Source: Chara braunii
Lineage: Eukaryota; Streptophyta; Charophyceae; Charales; Characeae
Assembly: GCA_003427395.1 (NCBI GenBank)
Contig: BFEA01000779.1
Coordinates: 385,392-430,105 of the forward strand
DNA: 44,714 bases
Direction: 5' to 3'
A program made the position numbers and the translations under genes. The notes beneath the pieces were generated by a model. It was not told where the DNA came from and searched no databases. It saw only the letters and a list, made by a program, of their open reading frames with translations. Below, in pieces: positions 9,861-21,888 of this stretch; within the stretch, counting starts at the first letter, position 1; each line of letters starts with the position of its first letter.

Positions 9861-12130
9861 AACGGACCTCTAAATCACAACCTTGACCCTTGTGCAAGGT
9901 CTGACTATCCCTCAAGTTGTGAGATCGCTACCTTCGACTGAACGATCGCAATATCGTTATTAAACCCGGTTGTCCGCTTTCCACATGTAACTATGGTTTC
10001 AACAACACAACTGCAGTAGATCTTTCAATTACGTCATCCATCAATGACTGCTTAAGAAAAACTCAGCCAACTGATCCTCATCCAGGCAAACGGTTGTACC
10101 CCTCCTTCTATAGATTCAAGAAAGGTTCTCAATTTGTCAACCTTGCTGGTCAGTTCACTTCCCCGACTGGGCTTGGCCATGCACCACCGTTCCTTCCCTT
10201 GCTACTTGAGTGACCTTCCGCTGCAATTTTCAATGTCACAGCCACAGGTGTTCGGATCCTCTTGCTAATAAGTGCCCTTGTTGCTCACACACACACTTAA
10301 GCCGACCAACACTCTGACGGGCACACAGACCAGCGCGTAAAACCTGACAATGCGTACACTCCATAAGCAGACCTCGGAAATCAGTTGTGTGCCTCAGTCC
10401 GTGTTTGACAGGTCATTACGAACGCCTTGCTTCTCCTACACACGACCCCTCTGCTTTCTAATTGCTGGATTAACACGTCAAACGGGAAGCTTCAAGTACC
10501 AGGGTCAATCGATTCTGCATGGTCTCTGTCAATCCCTCGATGCTCAGCAGGCCAGTTGGTTGACAGAGTTATCTCTTCCTTCACCGACCTCTCGCATCTT
10601 TGCCCACTACACTATAGCCGCGACTCTTGAATATGCAATCGGGAACAAACCTCCCTTTAGGAGCTAACAAAAACACATCGCAAGCTAGCGTAGCACGACG
10701 TACGACATTTAGTCAACTAGGTGAGCCCAACTTCCCCTCTCTTCCTAATGCAGCAGGCCAACTCCTCGACCAGGCTCATACGACCGAGGTTATGTCCGTG
10801 TGGGAGCGCAGAAGCTGGAACGCGCGATAAAACCACAATGGCCGGATCGGAATCATAGTAGTCGGGGCTCTATCTGTGACGCGCTTATTTCCGCCCGCGG
10901 TCCCGGCCCCGCACCCGCTAGCTCATGGATCGCCTACATCTGTAGCGCTTGTCCTTTCAAAGCACGACCGCGAAGATAGCGATCCGGAGCCTGACCTTGC
11001 AGACAAACCAAGCGAACGACACTCTATGTGGCCATGACGTTAGCAGTGACCATTACTGCGACGAGTCACGACAATGCCGCAATTACCGACTTGTAGAAAA
11101 TGAGGATGAATCTTCCCCTGGAACCCGAAAAGATACGTCTTCATTTTATTTTATTTTTGTCCGTTTCCTGCCTCCACCATGTCCACTCGATACTTCCACG
11201 CAACTACGTTTCTTCGCTAACACCCTTTCTAGTACTCTATCGCTAAAACTAACCACGGTTTCAGATTCACCTTCGTCGAAAACCCCAATTCCGACTCCTT
11301 CCCCGCCCGATTTCATCCATAAACGAGCGACCTAAACACCCTTCCACTTTTCTTCTTCCTCGCTCCTCCATATCCCGACGCAAGTTTTTTCTCTACTAAT
11401 CTTTCGTTTCACTAACTCTCTCCCAAAACTAATTATACAAATAAGTTCGCCTTGCCTAAAAACCTCAGAATTTTCATTGAGAAAACGAGCGAGTCATGCG
11501 AATTTTCACTCCCATCGCTCCGTTTTTTTCCTTTCACCATAGCTATGTGCAATAAGTTTTCTTACTAACATTCTTTCTGCTACTCAATCACTCAACCTAG
11601 CCTAACCATCGCACTCGCCTACTATCCAAACCTCAACTTTGGCCTTCGTTTCGCCCGATCGCATCAAGGATCGAGCAAGAACTCCGTTCTTCCCTCTATT
11701 ATACTACCGCCTAGCTCCGCCATCGTCCTCTTTGTTTCACAAGAACCTGGCAAGGCCCACGTCCGGGTTCACCCGACTCTCGTCCTCACCTCCTTCGGCC
11801 CCTGGTCTGCTGCCGGCACCGGCTCACAGCACAACGCGCCCCGATTGATAGCGCCCGGTCCCTCAGTCATGCGTTAACTGTTCATCAATTTTTGCCATCT
11901 TGTAGAAAGGCCGAAGAAAAACCTGCTATAGTCAGTGCGATTTGCCCTTTCGCCCTTGTGTCCAAGTCTGACGGACGACCCTCACGACAGTAGGGCTACT
12001 GCCCCTACCACTGCGCTTCTTTCGGCCACCCTGCGTTGAGAAGGGCCCCCGCCTCTCCGGGTCCCCCCCCCACGACAGTCCACTGACAGCTTGTCACAAC
12101 AGAGTCAGGGGTACGGCCTGTTGCAGGCCC
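9861..12130. other. No recognisable gene
   Basis: Short open frames (for example 10350-10667 and 10949-11335) have no domain and no supporting context. If the junction at 9851 is real, this would be the interior of a minus-strand LTR element that has lost its coding capacity. Confidence 0.4.
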
Positions 12131-12157
12131 GTAACACACCCTCCCCCCTTTTTAGTG
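12131..12157 (-). repeat. Second possible polypurine tract/LTR junction (minus strand)
   Basis: On the minus strand, AAAAAGGGGGGAGGG is followed by TGTGTTACGGGCC from 12138. This is the same architecture as the junction at 9851. There is no pol sequence nearby and no second LTR was found. Confidence 0.3.
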
Positions 12158-13715
12158 CTTTTTTGCTCTATTGCGCCCGACGTGGCTCACCAACTTTCGA
12201 GTTCCGACGGGCTCGTTCAGACTCAAGCCTGCACCAACAAAGCCACGACCGGTGGCCGGTATACCATTAGGGGCCCGCTACCGCCTCGTGGCTAACTACC
12301 CACTGGTTCGCATGCACGTCGAACTCCTCGGCCCGTACTCCACGACGGTGGGACCGAGGGCCCTCACCAGCATCCCGAACACACAAAGTACCTTAAAGTC
12401 AATAAAAAGCAAGCGGGTGCTCAAGGTCCTCGACCTTCGCGACGACCTCCGAATCCGGCGTCGCATCTGAGCCAAGGAACGCCAGAGTCAAATAATAAAA
12501 ATAACAAGACGATAAATAATAAAAACATTTTAGAAGCTTTTATTCGTTAGAAGATGGTGAGCGAGAAAAAGAGAAAATGCTAGCACCGTTTCGACGCCGC
12601 TGACGGCAAAACCAAGGGGGATAGACCCGTCGGGCCCTTAACTCCTCGGTCCCCCTTAGCACTGCTCTGATATCCTCACGCCGTCGCCGCTCGATCTCTA
12701 TCCCTGAGTCTCTCTGATGAAAGTCCGACGCAGCAACCAATAGTGTTAGGTCCTACTAGCGGACATCTAAACAAACAGATACCGCACGACGTGTAGACTT
12801 ACCAAAATGTTTTCAAAATCACCCTGTTGTCGACGTCGCCCTTCGCACGTACGCACAAGTCAGAGGCAAGCGGGTCAATTAACGATACAAAATCTTTTTA
12901 ACCCTAATTTAATCAAAAGCATAAAAATTTGGTTGGTGATCACGCCGGCTGTCCAATCATCAATAAGAAAAGATCACGCGCGCCTTAAGTCTGCACGCCC
13001 ACACACTCTCTATTCTAGTCAACCATCAACGTAAACTACAAACGCAGCCGCTCCTCGAGCGGTATATTCAAACTTTAAACCAGGCTTAATTTTCTGTCAC
13101 TTGCAAAAACCAGGGCGGATACCTTTGTAAGGGTATTCGCACCGACAACGTTAGACTCACGCACGACTGGACACACACCCCTTCGGGATGACGCATGGTA
13201 AGCTATTACAGAGACTGCCTGCGCACCAACGAAGGGTTGCCCACTGTGCTGTATGTCGGGTCTTGATACTGTGTGGGTTGCTTGTCGCTGCTGCTCATGG
13301 TTGTTCTGTTGATCTCCCCAGTTTGGTATATCACACACAGGTGCCGCTTGCAATTGTTGCTTAAATCGTAGAGTCTTCAGGTCACATGTCATAGATCATA
13401 GGTTCAAGACTAGCTCGGGACTTTGGGGGGGCTCTTGTCCAACTTGGCCTGTCATCTCTTCAACGAACACATAATTACCTCTACATAGTACTACAGATAT
13501 CTGGCCTTCGGGCACATACATATTGCTATTATATAATACAGTTACACAGAGCACACATAGCCTTCGGGCAGACACAAACATGGCTCGTGAACATATATAC
13601 ACAGAGCCTACGGGCTCATACAAACAATCATAGCCTTTGGCCACACATATATACACAACTATGATACTGGCCTGGGGGGTCTATCAGGTATATGATGGGG
13701 TCTTTTTTTAAGTTT
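12158..13715. other. No recognisable gene
   Basis: A 105-residue minus-strand frame at 13075-13392 is Gln- and Ser-rich and unrecognised. Around 13500-13650 the phrase GCCTTCGGG or GCCTTTGG recurs beside ACACATA blocks about every 60 bases, a weak tandem pattern. Confidence 0.35.
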
Positions 13716-13804
13716 TTTTTTTTTTTTTTTTTTTTTTGGGATAAATGCTCCAATCTATTCGTGGGGAGCAGCACGTGCTGCTCCCCGGGCCCAGCGTCCC
13801 ATAT
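13716..13804 (-). repeat. Double-hairpin short retroposon, copy 1
   Basis: In minus sense it runs GGGACGCTGG, a first hairpin, GCTCCCCACGAATAGAT, GGAGC, then a poly(A) tail (the T tract at 13716-13739). This copy is unusual. Its middle has become a perfect 24-bp palindrome at 13763-13786 (GGGGAGCAGCACGTG and its mirror). Related copies lie at 14790, 18134 and 30984. Confidence 0.65.
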
Positions 13805-14020
13805 AGAGTTATACAAGTCATTTGAGATACCGGGGTCATTACCCTGCATCGTCTGAGAATCAGTCTGAGAACTATTGGAGAAATTCAAGAGAATTGAAGG
13901 AGACGTTGAAAACTATGAATGACTACTGACCTCTTCTCGAATGCTTAGAACCCCTAGACTCCCAACCAAAAACTTTCTAAGACTGTCCAACACTGTCTTA
14001 TTCCCTATCAAGCTCTCCTA

Positions 14021-14223
14021 GGCCTCACACCCCCACCCGACTAGGTTGCAGGGCAATACGACTTGCCCTAGCTCCGACCAGTGTCGTCTCAACAGCAATC
14101 CTTGGTTGTCCCTTGGACTGCCCACCCCAAAGCATCCCCAGATCTCTCTACCATGCCTCACGCTCCTGCAATCAGCGGGTTACATGGCAACACCCCAACA
14201 CCGACCAAAGTCGTTTTGGCATC
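14021..14223 (-). repeat. Dispersed ~220-bp repeat, copy 4 (inverted)
   Basis: The reverse complement begins GATGCCAAAACGAC, has the internal second half (GAGACGACACTGGTCGG) and ends GTGAGGCCTAGGAGAGCT. It matches the whole unit seen at 261 and 1118. Confidence 0.75.
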
Positions 14224-14789
14224 GAACAACGACAGATCCATGAATGTACCAGTATCAAACAGCCTAAAGCGAGTTGCTAAAAGTCCCCAGAATCCTAAAG
14301 CATTCTCAAAACCACCCGGAAGATGATCCTCTTTTTTTAGGCAAAATTCAGAAAACAACTCAGAAACCCCCCATTAATCCCCTTTACCTCACTCCGACAA
14401 GACATACTGCAGCAGAGCCACCATCTCCGCTGCCGTTGTACCCTATTTCCATCCTACAAGCTAACCCCCTCACTAGTAGGACACTTTGCTAGGCTACTCA
14501 AGCAACAATTACCACAAAAGTACTTCGAATGCTCAAAACCTTTGGACTCTCCGACAAAACACTCTAATGGATTCTACTCACGCATGGCTAAGTTCTTGGG
14601 TAGGGTAGGGATATAAGTCATGTCGGCTAATTTGAGTTCCGCCTAACCTTGGGTAAGTTAGGGGAAGGACAGTAGGATGTGTCGATGGGCGCTGGCTTGC
14701 CTTGCTTAGGTACTCCTGCTGGGTAGACTCTCTTTTCTTTTCTTTTCTTTTTTCTTTTTTTAAGAAACAAACCGATCGAGAACTAGTGG
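14224..14789. other. No recognisable gene
   Basis: Short open frames only. A T-rich (TTTTC)n tract at about 14731-14762 may be the decayed poly(A) tail of the minus-strand retroposon that follows. Confidence 0.4.
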
Positions 14790-14853
14790 TGCTGATATGA
14801 GCAGACACCTCTAGTACTGTCGGAGAGGCTCCATCTATTGGTGGGGAGCATCA

Positions 14854-15147
14854 AACTGACATTTCGTAAAAACAGACATTTTTTTCTAAATTCACGAAAT
14901 TAAGCGTGCAAAAAACAATATTTTTTAGTGTTTTTTTGTCCCCATGACGTCGGATGATCAGATCATCGGGTGTCGTGGCGACTCCCGATGATCTGACCAT
15001 CGGATGTATGTTAACGATACTTTACGTTGAGGTACATCAGATGGACAAAATGAGATAACCACTCCTCACCCGATGAGCAATGAAATTTTGACCAAGTCGA
15101 CTTTCGTGAATTTATAAAAAAATGTCAGTTTTAACGAAATGCCAGTT
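14854..15147. mobile_element. 294-bp miniature inverted-repeat transposon with ATCA target duplication
   Basis: 45-bp terminal inverted repeats (14854-14898 and 15103-15147) differ at about five positions and begin AACTGACATTTCGT or AACTGGCATTTCGT. They are flanked by ATCA at 14850-14853 and 15148-15151. Removing the element restores GAGCATCACCTGCTGG, matching GAGCAACGCCTGCTGG in the uninterrupted copy at 18134, so the empty site is known. There is no coding capacity. A hairpin lies at its centre. The superfamily is not identified. Confidence 0.85.
14951..15003. repeat. 20-bp-arm hairpin inside the miniature element
   Basis: 14951-14970 (CGGATGATCAGATCATCGGG) pairs with 14984-15003 at 18 of 20 positions across a 13-base loop. 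Each arm is itself nearly palindromic (GATGATCAGATCATC). Confidence 0.8.
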
Positions 15148-15182
15148 ATCACCTGCTGGAAAACGAGTCCAGCGTCCCTTAT

Positions 15183-15628
15183 AACATAATAACGACTAAA
15201 GAATAAAAAATAGAGTTTCTTGCAGGTACATACTCCATGACCAATTGAAGTCTGGCCCCTTAGTCCATAACCCCCCCTTACCTCCGTGCCCATCATTCTA
15301 CATTTGTTCAGCCTCCTACCTTCTTGCCCATCTTACCCCTGTTCTGCTATTTTACCCGCTCCCCCCCCGCCATACCCATGGGTGAGGGAGGGAAAAAATC
15401 GATGAAATATAAAAGAGGCCGAGGCGGGAGTGAGGGGTCGATCTTCGTCCAGTCTTGAAACCGTAGGTAGTAGTCTCTTTCTCCATCTTAGACTTCGTCC
15501 CCCCCCCCTCTCCCTTCCTTTCCACACAACCTTTGCGATCCAACCTCCTTGTTCCCCGCCCAACCAGTCTTTGCAAAAGTTTCCAATTATTTGTCTGATT
15601 TCTTGTTTATAATGTAGAAAAGCTATCC

Positions 15629-15630
<2 letters not shown>
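15183..15630. other. No recognisable gene
   Basis: Pyrimidine-rich and purine-rich blocks only. The frames here are low complexity. Confidence 0.4.
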
Positions 15631-15676
<46 letters not shown>

Positions 15677-15677
15677 T
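15631..15677 (-). repeat. (CTTT)n tract, probable LINE tail
   Basis: About twelve tandem CTTT units. On the minus strand this reads (AAAG)n directly after GGACCCCTGTTT, close to the GGCCCTGTTTT that precedes poly(A) in the LINE ending at 41940. It probably marks the 3' end of the minus-strand LINE. Confidence 0.6.
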
Positions 15678-18545
15678 AAACAGGGGTCCAGTGCCCAAAG
15701 CTCAAATTATCAAGTTGGATACAGTACGAACACACGACTCTTCCCATTAGGGTTGGAAGAGCCCCATCCATTGCTCCCGTAGAGACAGTTTCCCTATGCG
15801 ACTAGAATGAGGCATGTGCAAGGGTCATTGATTGCTTCCCTGAACGGGAAGGATTAACCCCTCACCATGCAAAAGACAAGCCCTGCCCTAATGTAGTCAA
15901 GCAGCAATGATTCAACCCTTTGAAGTTGAAAAGCAGAGGGAAATCAAAGCAGGGCAAAAAACAATCTATGCAATTATGACCAGAAGTCATAAGAACACAT
16001 GTCATAGCAGGACAAAAAAAGTCGAGTACAGTCTTAAAGCTAATGAAACCCTAAGTGACCACGATCAGAGTTAACAGAAGATGTGCGTAGCACAAGAAGG
16101 ATCTCGAGGTAAGGACACATGTTTCTTAGATTGAAGCAAGCAATAGCAAATGTGAGCACAAGAGATCATTGGGAGATAACAGCGTGGCAGTCTCAGACCC
16201 TCCATCTGCAGGCTAGTCATCAGCGAGCACTATTCGAAGGTAGGTAATACCCATCCTCCCCAACAGAGGAGTTCATGTATCATGCAAACGGTGATTCCAG
16301 GGGTGCGAGCAAAAAATCAGAGCGATCAGCCAGGCCGTCACCCCTATAGTACGGTATAGAGATCGATCACTCCAAGTCTAGTCACATCTGATCGAATCAA
16401 ATGCATTCAAAACAAATCAGGGGGGGGGAATTCGGCGCTTATAAGAAACCAGTCCACATGAAAGGGAGGGGAGGGGAAAGTAGGCAAGAGGGTATCCCGG
16501 ACCCTCTGTTTTACTTTTTTCCATTGGATGTCTTCTTGTATTTGTTCCTTTATCGAGTTGATAAACAAAGTGTCGTCACGGCGAACCCTTCCATTTCTAG
16601 AGTGCACCGACGCCACCAGATACCTTAGATAATGGCTTGGTGCCCCACTTTGAACATGTTCTCCTCAAAGGTTGTTACTTGCCCTGGGGCCCATGCTTCG
16701 CAGACGAGAGCCTTCAGTCCCATGGCCAGGGTTGCAAGGCACCCATTTGTCTCTAAATGCGGTACCACCACCTCCACAGCCATTTTGCTGCCTGGCACTG
16801 CAGAAACATGTGTTCTATGGTCTCAGGCCATTTCCTAGACAAAAAGGATTATGTACATAGCCTGCACCAGGGAAGCGCTAACCCTTTTTGTTCCAGGTGT
16901 GTTTTGTCTATTAGTCTGCCGTTAGTCGGTAGGCAACTTTGTTCCACATGCCATTGTAGTGAGGCAAATTTTGTTGGCATAGCCTTATTGCCTTAAGCCA
17001 CTTTACAGGCCGCAACATTTCCTTCTCTATGTTAAGATGTTTCATCCAACGCGACGCAACCACGTCCCGCAAGTTGACTCTTGGTCTCAACATCCGGTAA
17101 GTGGTCTTAACCGGGACGGTATGCAGACGCCTTTCCCCAGATCTTCCCTTGCTGTATTGAAGAGTCCATACCCATTCATTTGGATCCAGGGGAAGTTCCT
17201 GTATTGGTTTATTTGGATTGTACACTCTTCATTGGTCATTTTCCTTTAGTGCACGGACACAGAATACTCTCAACCTCGGGTACCATCCTGTTTCTTCTGG
17301 TTGTACCCATTCCAAACTGTTATCAGCCCTTATCTTAAACTGGTTGACAACCACTTCCTGTTCCTCTCCCGCACCTTTCGGTGGAATATATACTATGTTT
17401 CTAATCACCCCCTCTGTCCCCCAGAACCGTACCCAATCGCCTTCCTCCACCAATGGTCCTCTTCGCAGTATCCGGACCCAATCTAAAGGGATGGCAAAGA
17501 TATTCGTTTCCAGTGTCTCTCCCACTTTATGGCAATATCTCAATTTCTCCCTCAATTGAGTCTCCGACAACCATTCCTTGGAGTCTTGATCCCATATATC
17601 CTTGACTCTCAGGATCCCATTCTCAACCCAACCTCTCCAGGGGTTCTTGCTGCTATGGAGGATCCTGATGTGCCAGTCTGTTATCCATCGGTTTCCAAAC
17701 AAGGGTTGTCGGGCCACTTTCTCCCAGCCTTCAGGTGAGGGCAGTTTCCGTCAGGTCTTCAATAATAGGGGTTTTTTTCTTAAGTCTTGTCTGGTTGCCT
17801 GTCTATCAAACTCCCTGTCCTTGCTAGCCTTCGTTGGTCTGGTTATGGTCTAGTATCTATCTTCGAGCCATGTTTCTAGATCAATCTCAGGAGGGGTAAG
17901 TGTTGTCAGTCTGACAATCTACTACAGTGCTAGTGGTTGTCATGAAGCCTGTGAGGAACAATATACCTTTCACCCATTGGAGGGCAATAACCATCACCTG
18001 GGTATTTGGATCGATGATCCCCAAACCCCCTGTAGATTTCGGCTGTGTGACTGACATCCAGGCCACCCTGCTAATAGTTCGAGGGCACTCGTGGTTTCCT
18101 CTCCACATGAAGGTCGCCATCAATTTTTTTATTTTTTTTAACAACCGGCTCCATCTATTGGTGGGGAGCAACGCCTGCTGGAAACCGGGTCCAGCGTCTC
18201 TTAAGTACATGAATGATATGAAAGAATGGTATGCCCGAACCGTAGAGTTGGGTTGAGCTGTGCCTCTTCACCCGTCGCCACCAGTCTACCAGTCTCTGAA
18301 GGGAAGCAGCTGCAGGTTTGCTGAAGGACCATATTGTCGTCTTGCACCAGAGGGATGCCAAGACTACGTTATTGATTACTAGGGAGCGGCCCATTGGTGA
18401 GGTCTGCCGGTCTTTCCACTGTGTCAGTTTTTTGAAAGTCGGTTTAGTGAGTCACTCGTCATTGAAGGGTGGTCGTCCCTTTGTTGTCCCAAAATTCGGG
18501 GGTTTTCGCCGCATCACCACAAACAATGTCCTCAAACATTTTGCG
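15678..18545 (-). pseudogene. LINE relic: reverse-transcriptase C-terminal part and 3' region
   Basis: Reading on the minus strand from ~18540 down, several broken frames give LINE ORF2 signatures in order: GRSLVINNVVLASLWCKTTI (18394-18270), then, after a nested insertion, FMWRGN, RVAWMSVTQPKSTGGLGI (18115-18000), then LFGNRWITDW and VKDIWDQDSKEWLS (17710-17560), and PNEWVWTLQ (17190-17160) leading into the zinc-binding region. These correspond to the thumb region, the post-RT linker and the C-terminal zf-RVT part of plant LINEs. Fingers and palm are missing, so the copy is 5'-truncated. Stops and frameshifts show that it is dead. A 3' untranslated stretch runs to the (AAAG)n tail. It is related to the LINEs at 39597 and 42940 but more diverged. 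Confidence 0.8.
18134..18203 (-). repeat. Double-hairpin short retroposon, copy 3, nested in the LINE
   Basis: In minus sense it runs GACGCTGGACCCGG, TTTCCAGC, GTTGCTCCCCACCAATAG, ATGGAGCCGGTTGTT, then (A)n with one T. It interrupts the LINE between the segments ending IPFFHIIHVL and starting MATFMWRGN. It gives the cleanest 3' end, with poly(A) directly after the second hairpin. I could not find a clear target duplication. Confidence 0.75.
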
Positions 18546-19522
18546 AACAAGCAATGCAGGATCATAATACAAACATCACAAAATCAAACAGGCAAAAAAA
18601 AAATAAAAAAATCTCAACAACACTATAAAACCTTATTCGGAGTAGCTTTCAGAGTTCGCCAAATGATTCTTCGAATTCGGTGTCTTTGCCAATTTTTTTG
18701 TTACTGGTCCAAATACGTTGAAACTGAATAAAGATATACCCTAAAGCATATAGATATCACACAAAAAAATAAACAAGAAAAAAATCAAAAATTCAGAGTA
18801 ATATGGTAGTTTTTGTAAAAATTTCGCCGAAAATGACACCACCTATTAACCATTAGTGGGCGGTGGCGATAAGGATGGCATCTCTGTGAGGCAGATGGTG
18901 CTGGAGAGGATGGCGTGGGTGGAGGGGGAGATGGTGTCAGCGGAAAAGATTGTGGCAGTGGTGTGGAAGATGGCGGCAATGGAGATGACATTCGGGGATG
19001 GTGGTGGCAGAGAAGTGCAGCAGCAACAAAGATGGTGGCAGCGATGGCGGAAAATGAGCTGGCAAACTAGGAGATGATGAAGGCGGTAATAGGAGAGATG
19101 GCAACAAGATAAATAGCGGAGGTAGGCGGAGAGATGGCAGTGGAGGGGGAGATGACACTGGTGATGGGAGATCTTGGGGCTTAAGATGGTGACAGTAAAG
19201 GAAATGACATCGGCGATGAGGGAGATGGGGGAGATGGGAGGGCGGTGGTGGAGGTGGGGGCGATGTTGGGGGTCGATGCTTCTCGACTTTCATAAGGCAG
19301 CACATGGCCTCTTGTGCAACCCTCCCTGATCGCTTATTCTTTTTGCTAATGGTATTGTTAAGCAGCAATTTGTTGTTTGTTGTCATAAGCGATTAGGGGA
19401 ACCGGACTTCGCTGTCGGGGCAAGCCAAACTCCCGAGGGTATGTCCCTTGGACAACCCGTCCTTCTTCCAAACATCAAATATGGTTGTGCCTAGGTGAGG
19501 CCTTACACCCTCCACGGTTTAA
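18546..19522. other. Low-complexity GATGG-rich stretch, no gene
   Basis: 18850-19270 is a purine-rich minisatellite-like run of GATGG and GGAGATGG units. Its antisense frame is a Pro/Leu/Ser-rich artefact. A 14-bp-arm hairpin follows at 19324-19337 and 19385-19398 (CCCTGATCGCTTAT and its near complement), with a 47-base loop. Confidence 0.5.
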
Positions 19523-20743
19523 ATGCAGCGGCAACCTTCGCAGGCGAGGAATAAAGTAGGTGGTAGGGCGAAGAGGACAATGTCAAGGTTTTACAACAAG
19601 TTGAGTAGGCAACTACCTCACAAGATCCTGAGGGTATCTTTGTATTGTGGACTTTTATTGAGCGGGAGGGCTATAAAGCAAGTGCTAAGGTATTATCCAG
19701 TGACATCCTCCAATTAATTGCCAAACTGGAGGACATGTTCCTCTTTGCCATCGAGATCTTGGACTTCCTTTATGCCTATGATGCAAATGTCATTGTGGAT
19801 TATGAGGAGTGTTTCACAAAGCATACGATGAAGGTCAGTCTTGAGAAATTCAACCAGGTTACATGTTCTCCATAAAAAAGGTTTTTGCTGATTTATGCTC
19901 TTCTCTAATGCTTGGTCGTTATAAATCAGTATTTTTAATTTTGACAATGTAGGTTGGATTTGGGTACCACGACGGTTCCTCCTTTAATTGTTCCTATTGA
20001 AATTAAGCATAATACTTTCTTATAGCATTGTATTTTTGGTTTCCATAGTGGCACTGGAACCAAAGTTCCCCTTCAGTTTCAGTTTAATGACTCCGATTCA
20101 AGGCTTAGTTGTCGGACCTGCAATGTAGTGACTAACTATAATGTGTTTGCTCCAGACAACAACATTTTGTGTCCTTATCAACCTTTTGTTGTAATGTATG
20201 AGTGACTCATCAGGAAGTTCTCCTTACCCGCATAACTCTTACATTCCACATGCTTTCGCACCGTCAAGGACGAGAGTTTTCAATTGACTCCATTGCAAAA
20301 GGAATGTGTTGGCTATGGAGATTGATCATCGTTGTGTACGGACGACCAGGGATAGGTTTACACAACAATTTTATTATGTAATCAAATTGTTATGTGAGAG
20401 TAATTAAGGTTAGGTTGCCTTATTGAAAACCTGTCTCACCGTAGTAGATGGTAGTGCTAAAAATTTGAGACTCTCAATTTTGCTTTTTGTTATTTGTTAA
20501 ATTATTATTTTTTTTTTTCTATATTTGACTTGGCCACTCAAATATTTGCTTATGTGTTTTCCCCTTGCTAAGCATGTTATTTAATAAGCTTACATTTCTT
20601 CTATTTGTCAATGCAAAAAGACCTATGTCATATAGTTATGCACACAACTTCTTAGAAAATGTTTCTTTTTTTTCACAACAGTTCCCGAACCTTAAGATAT
20701 TTTCAATTATATATTTCTCATTTTTCGTGTTGCTTTTGGTATA
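19523..20743. other. No recognisable gene
   Basis: A 76-residue plus-strand frame at 19645-19875 has ordinary, non-repetitive composition (LIAKLEDMFLFAIEILDF) and could be an exon relic. I recognise no family and see no continuation. The remainder is A/T-rich. Confidence 0.3.
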
Positions 20744-20860
20744 TCTCTATACTTAGTCTACTAAAAGTTGTAAAGGTCCCGCCGACATGCTTGGTCGCGG
20801 GCCCAACGGAAACCTGTGGAGGGGTGGAACCAGGTAGGGGAACCGGTGCCGGGGCGAGGC
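20744..20860 (+). mobile_element. Helitron-like 5' end, copy 1
   Basis: Starts TCTCTATACTTAG directly after an A, then CTACTAAAAG, then a GC-rich block at 20796-20830 (GCGGGCCCAACGGAAACC, GGGGTGGAAC). The sequence at 36775 has the same layout and a similar block at nearly the same distance. Helitrons start with TC and insert between A and T. No CTRR end with hairpin and no Rep/helicase sequence was found. Confidence 0.35.
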
Positions 20861-21426
20861 CCGCGCCGAAAACGGTGTCGCGCGTCGCGTTTCTCAATCA
20901 CAAGAGATGAAGATAAAGTCTAAACTTCTAAATATTCGATAAAAAATTTCACTGCAACGGTTGCCCGTTCACCCATCCAGTCTACTAAAGTGTCCACCAA
21001 ACCGTGCAAGATGTCATATAGGGAAACAAGCCGGAGGAAAAGTCGACGTTGGGTACCGCACATCACGTCGGGCCAGGGAAACAGGTCGGATGAAAAGTCG
21101 TCATCGGGCCCAGGGAATTGTTGGATTTGTCGTCCCGCAGCAGGCCAGCGCGAATCGAGCTTCGCGCGGCTCTGCTCCGCAAAGGGCACACCCGACACAC
21201 ACATGCACATGTGCAGGGCCGACGACTCGAAGGAGATGGAGATGGTCCCGGTGACAGTCAGGAAGCCGATCATGAAGGGGGAGGATGAAGGAAAACGAGG
21301 AGCAAGGTGAACAAGGGAGCAGGACGAGGGAGGAATAGGAGGGAGGCTCTTTCAGGGCAGTGGACGACACGCCATCCGCGTGGAGGAGGGAGGATGGAGG
21401 GAGGAAGCAGAGGGAGGACGGCAACG

Positions 21427-21432
<6 letters not shown>
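20861..21432. other. No recognisable gene
   Basis: Moderate-GC DNA with overlapping short frames and no domain. It leads into the (GA)n tract. Confidence 0.35.
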
Positions 21433-21494
<62 letters not shown>

Positions 21495-21556
21495 NNNNNN
21501 NNNNNNNNNNNNNNNNNNNNNNNNNNNNNNNNNNNNNNNNNNNNNNNNNNNNNNNN

Positions 21557-21600
<44 letters not shown>
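21433..21600. repeat. (GA)n microsatellite with 62-base assembly gap
   Basis: Pure GA/AG dinucleotides flank Ns at 21495-21556. The true repeat length is unknown. Open frames across it (Arg-Glu or Ser-Leu runs) are artefacts. Confidence 0.95.
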
Positions 21601-21605
<5 letters not shown>

Positions 21606-21845
21606 ACTACGACGATGACGGCTATCGGCAACGAGCAGGAGTAGGAGTGGGAGGCAGTACATGAGGAGGAGGAGAAGGGGTAGGAGTGGGAGGGGAAGCG
21701 GGAGGAGCGGGAGGAGCGGGAGGAGCGGGAGGAGGAAGGGGGGGAGGAACGGGGGCAAGAGCAGGAGAAGCAGAGTGAGGAGGAGGAGCAGGAGTAAGGA
21801 ATGGGAGGAGGATGAAGTTGTGGTAGAGCAGCAGCGGGAGGTCAA

Positions 21846-21888
<43 letters not shown>

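Larger units (their letters stand above)
14790..15182 (-). repeat. Double-hairpin short retroposon, copy 2, split by an insertion
   Basis: Two flanks, 14790-14853 and 15152-15182, join to give the family consensus. The left flank ends GGCTCCATCTATTGGTGGGG and the right flank starts CCTGCTGGAAAACGAGTCCA. The 298 bases between them are a transposon plus its target duplication. The copy shares an extra segment, GAGCAGACACCTCTAG, with the copy at 30984. Confidence 0.75.

Noticed and set aside
14951-15003. Hairpin considered as a transcription terminator or microRNA precursor
   Set aside because: It sits at the centre of a transposon, lacks a T tract, and its arms are self-palindromic, so a transposon-structural origin is simpler.
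18937-19386. 149-codon Pro/Leu/Ser-rich minus-strand frame
   Set aside because: It is produced by the GATGG/GGAG purine-rich minisatellite and shows no non-repetitive protein sequence.
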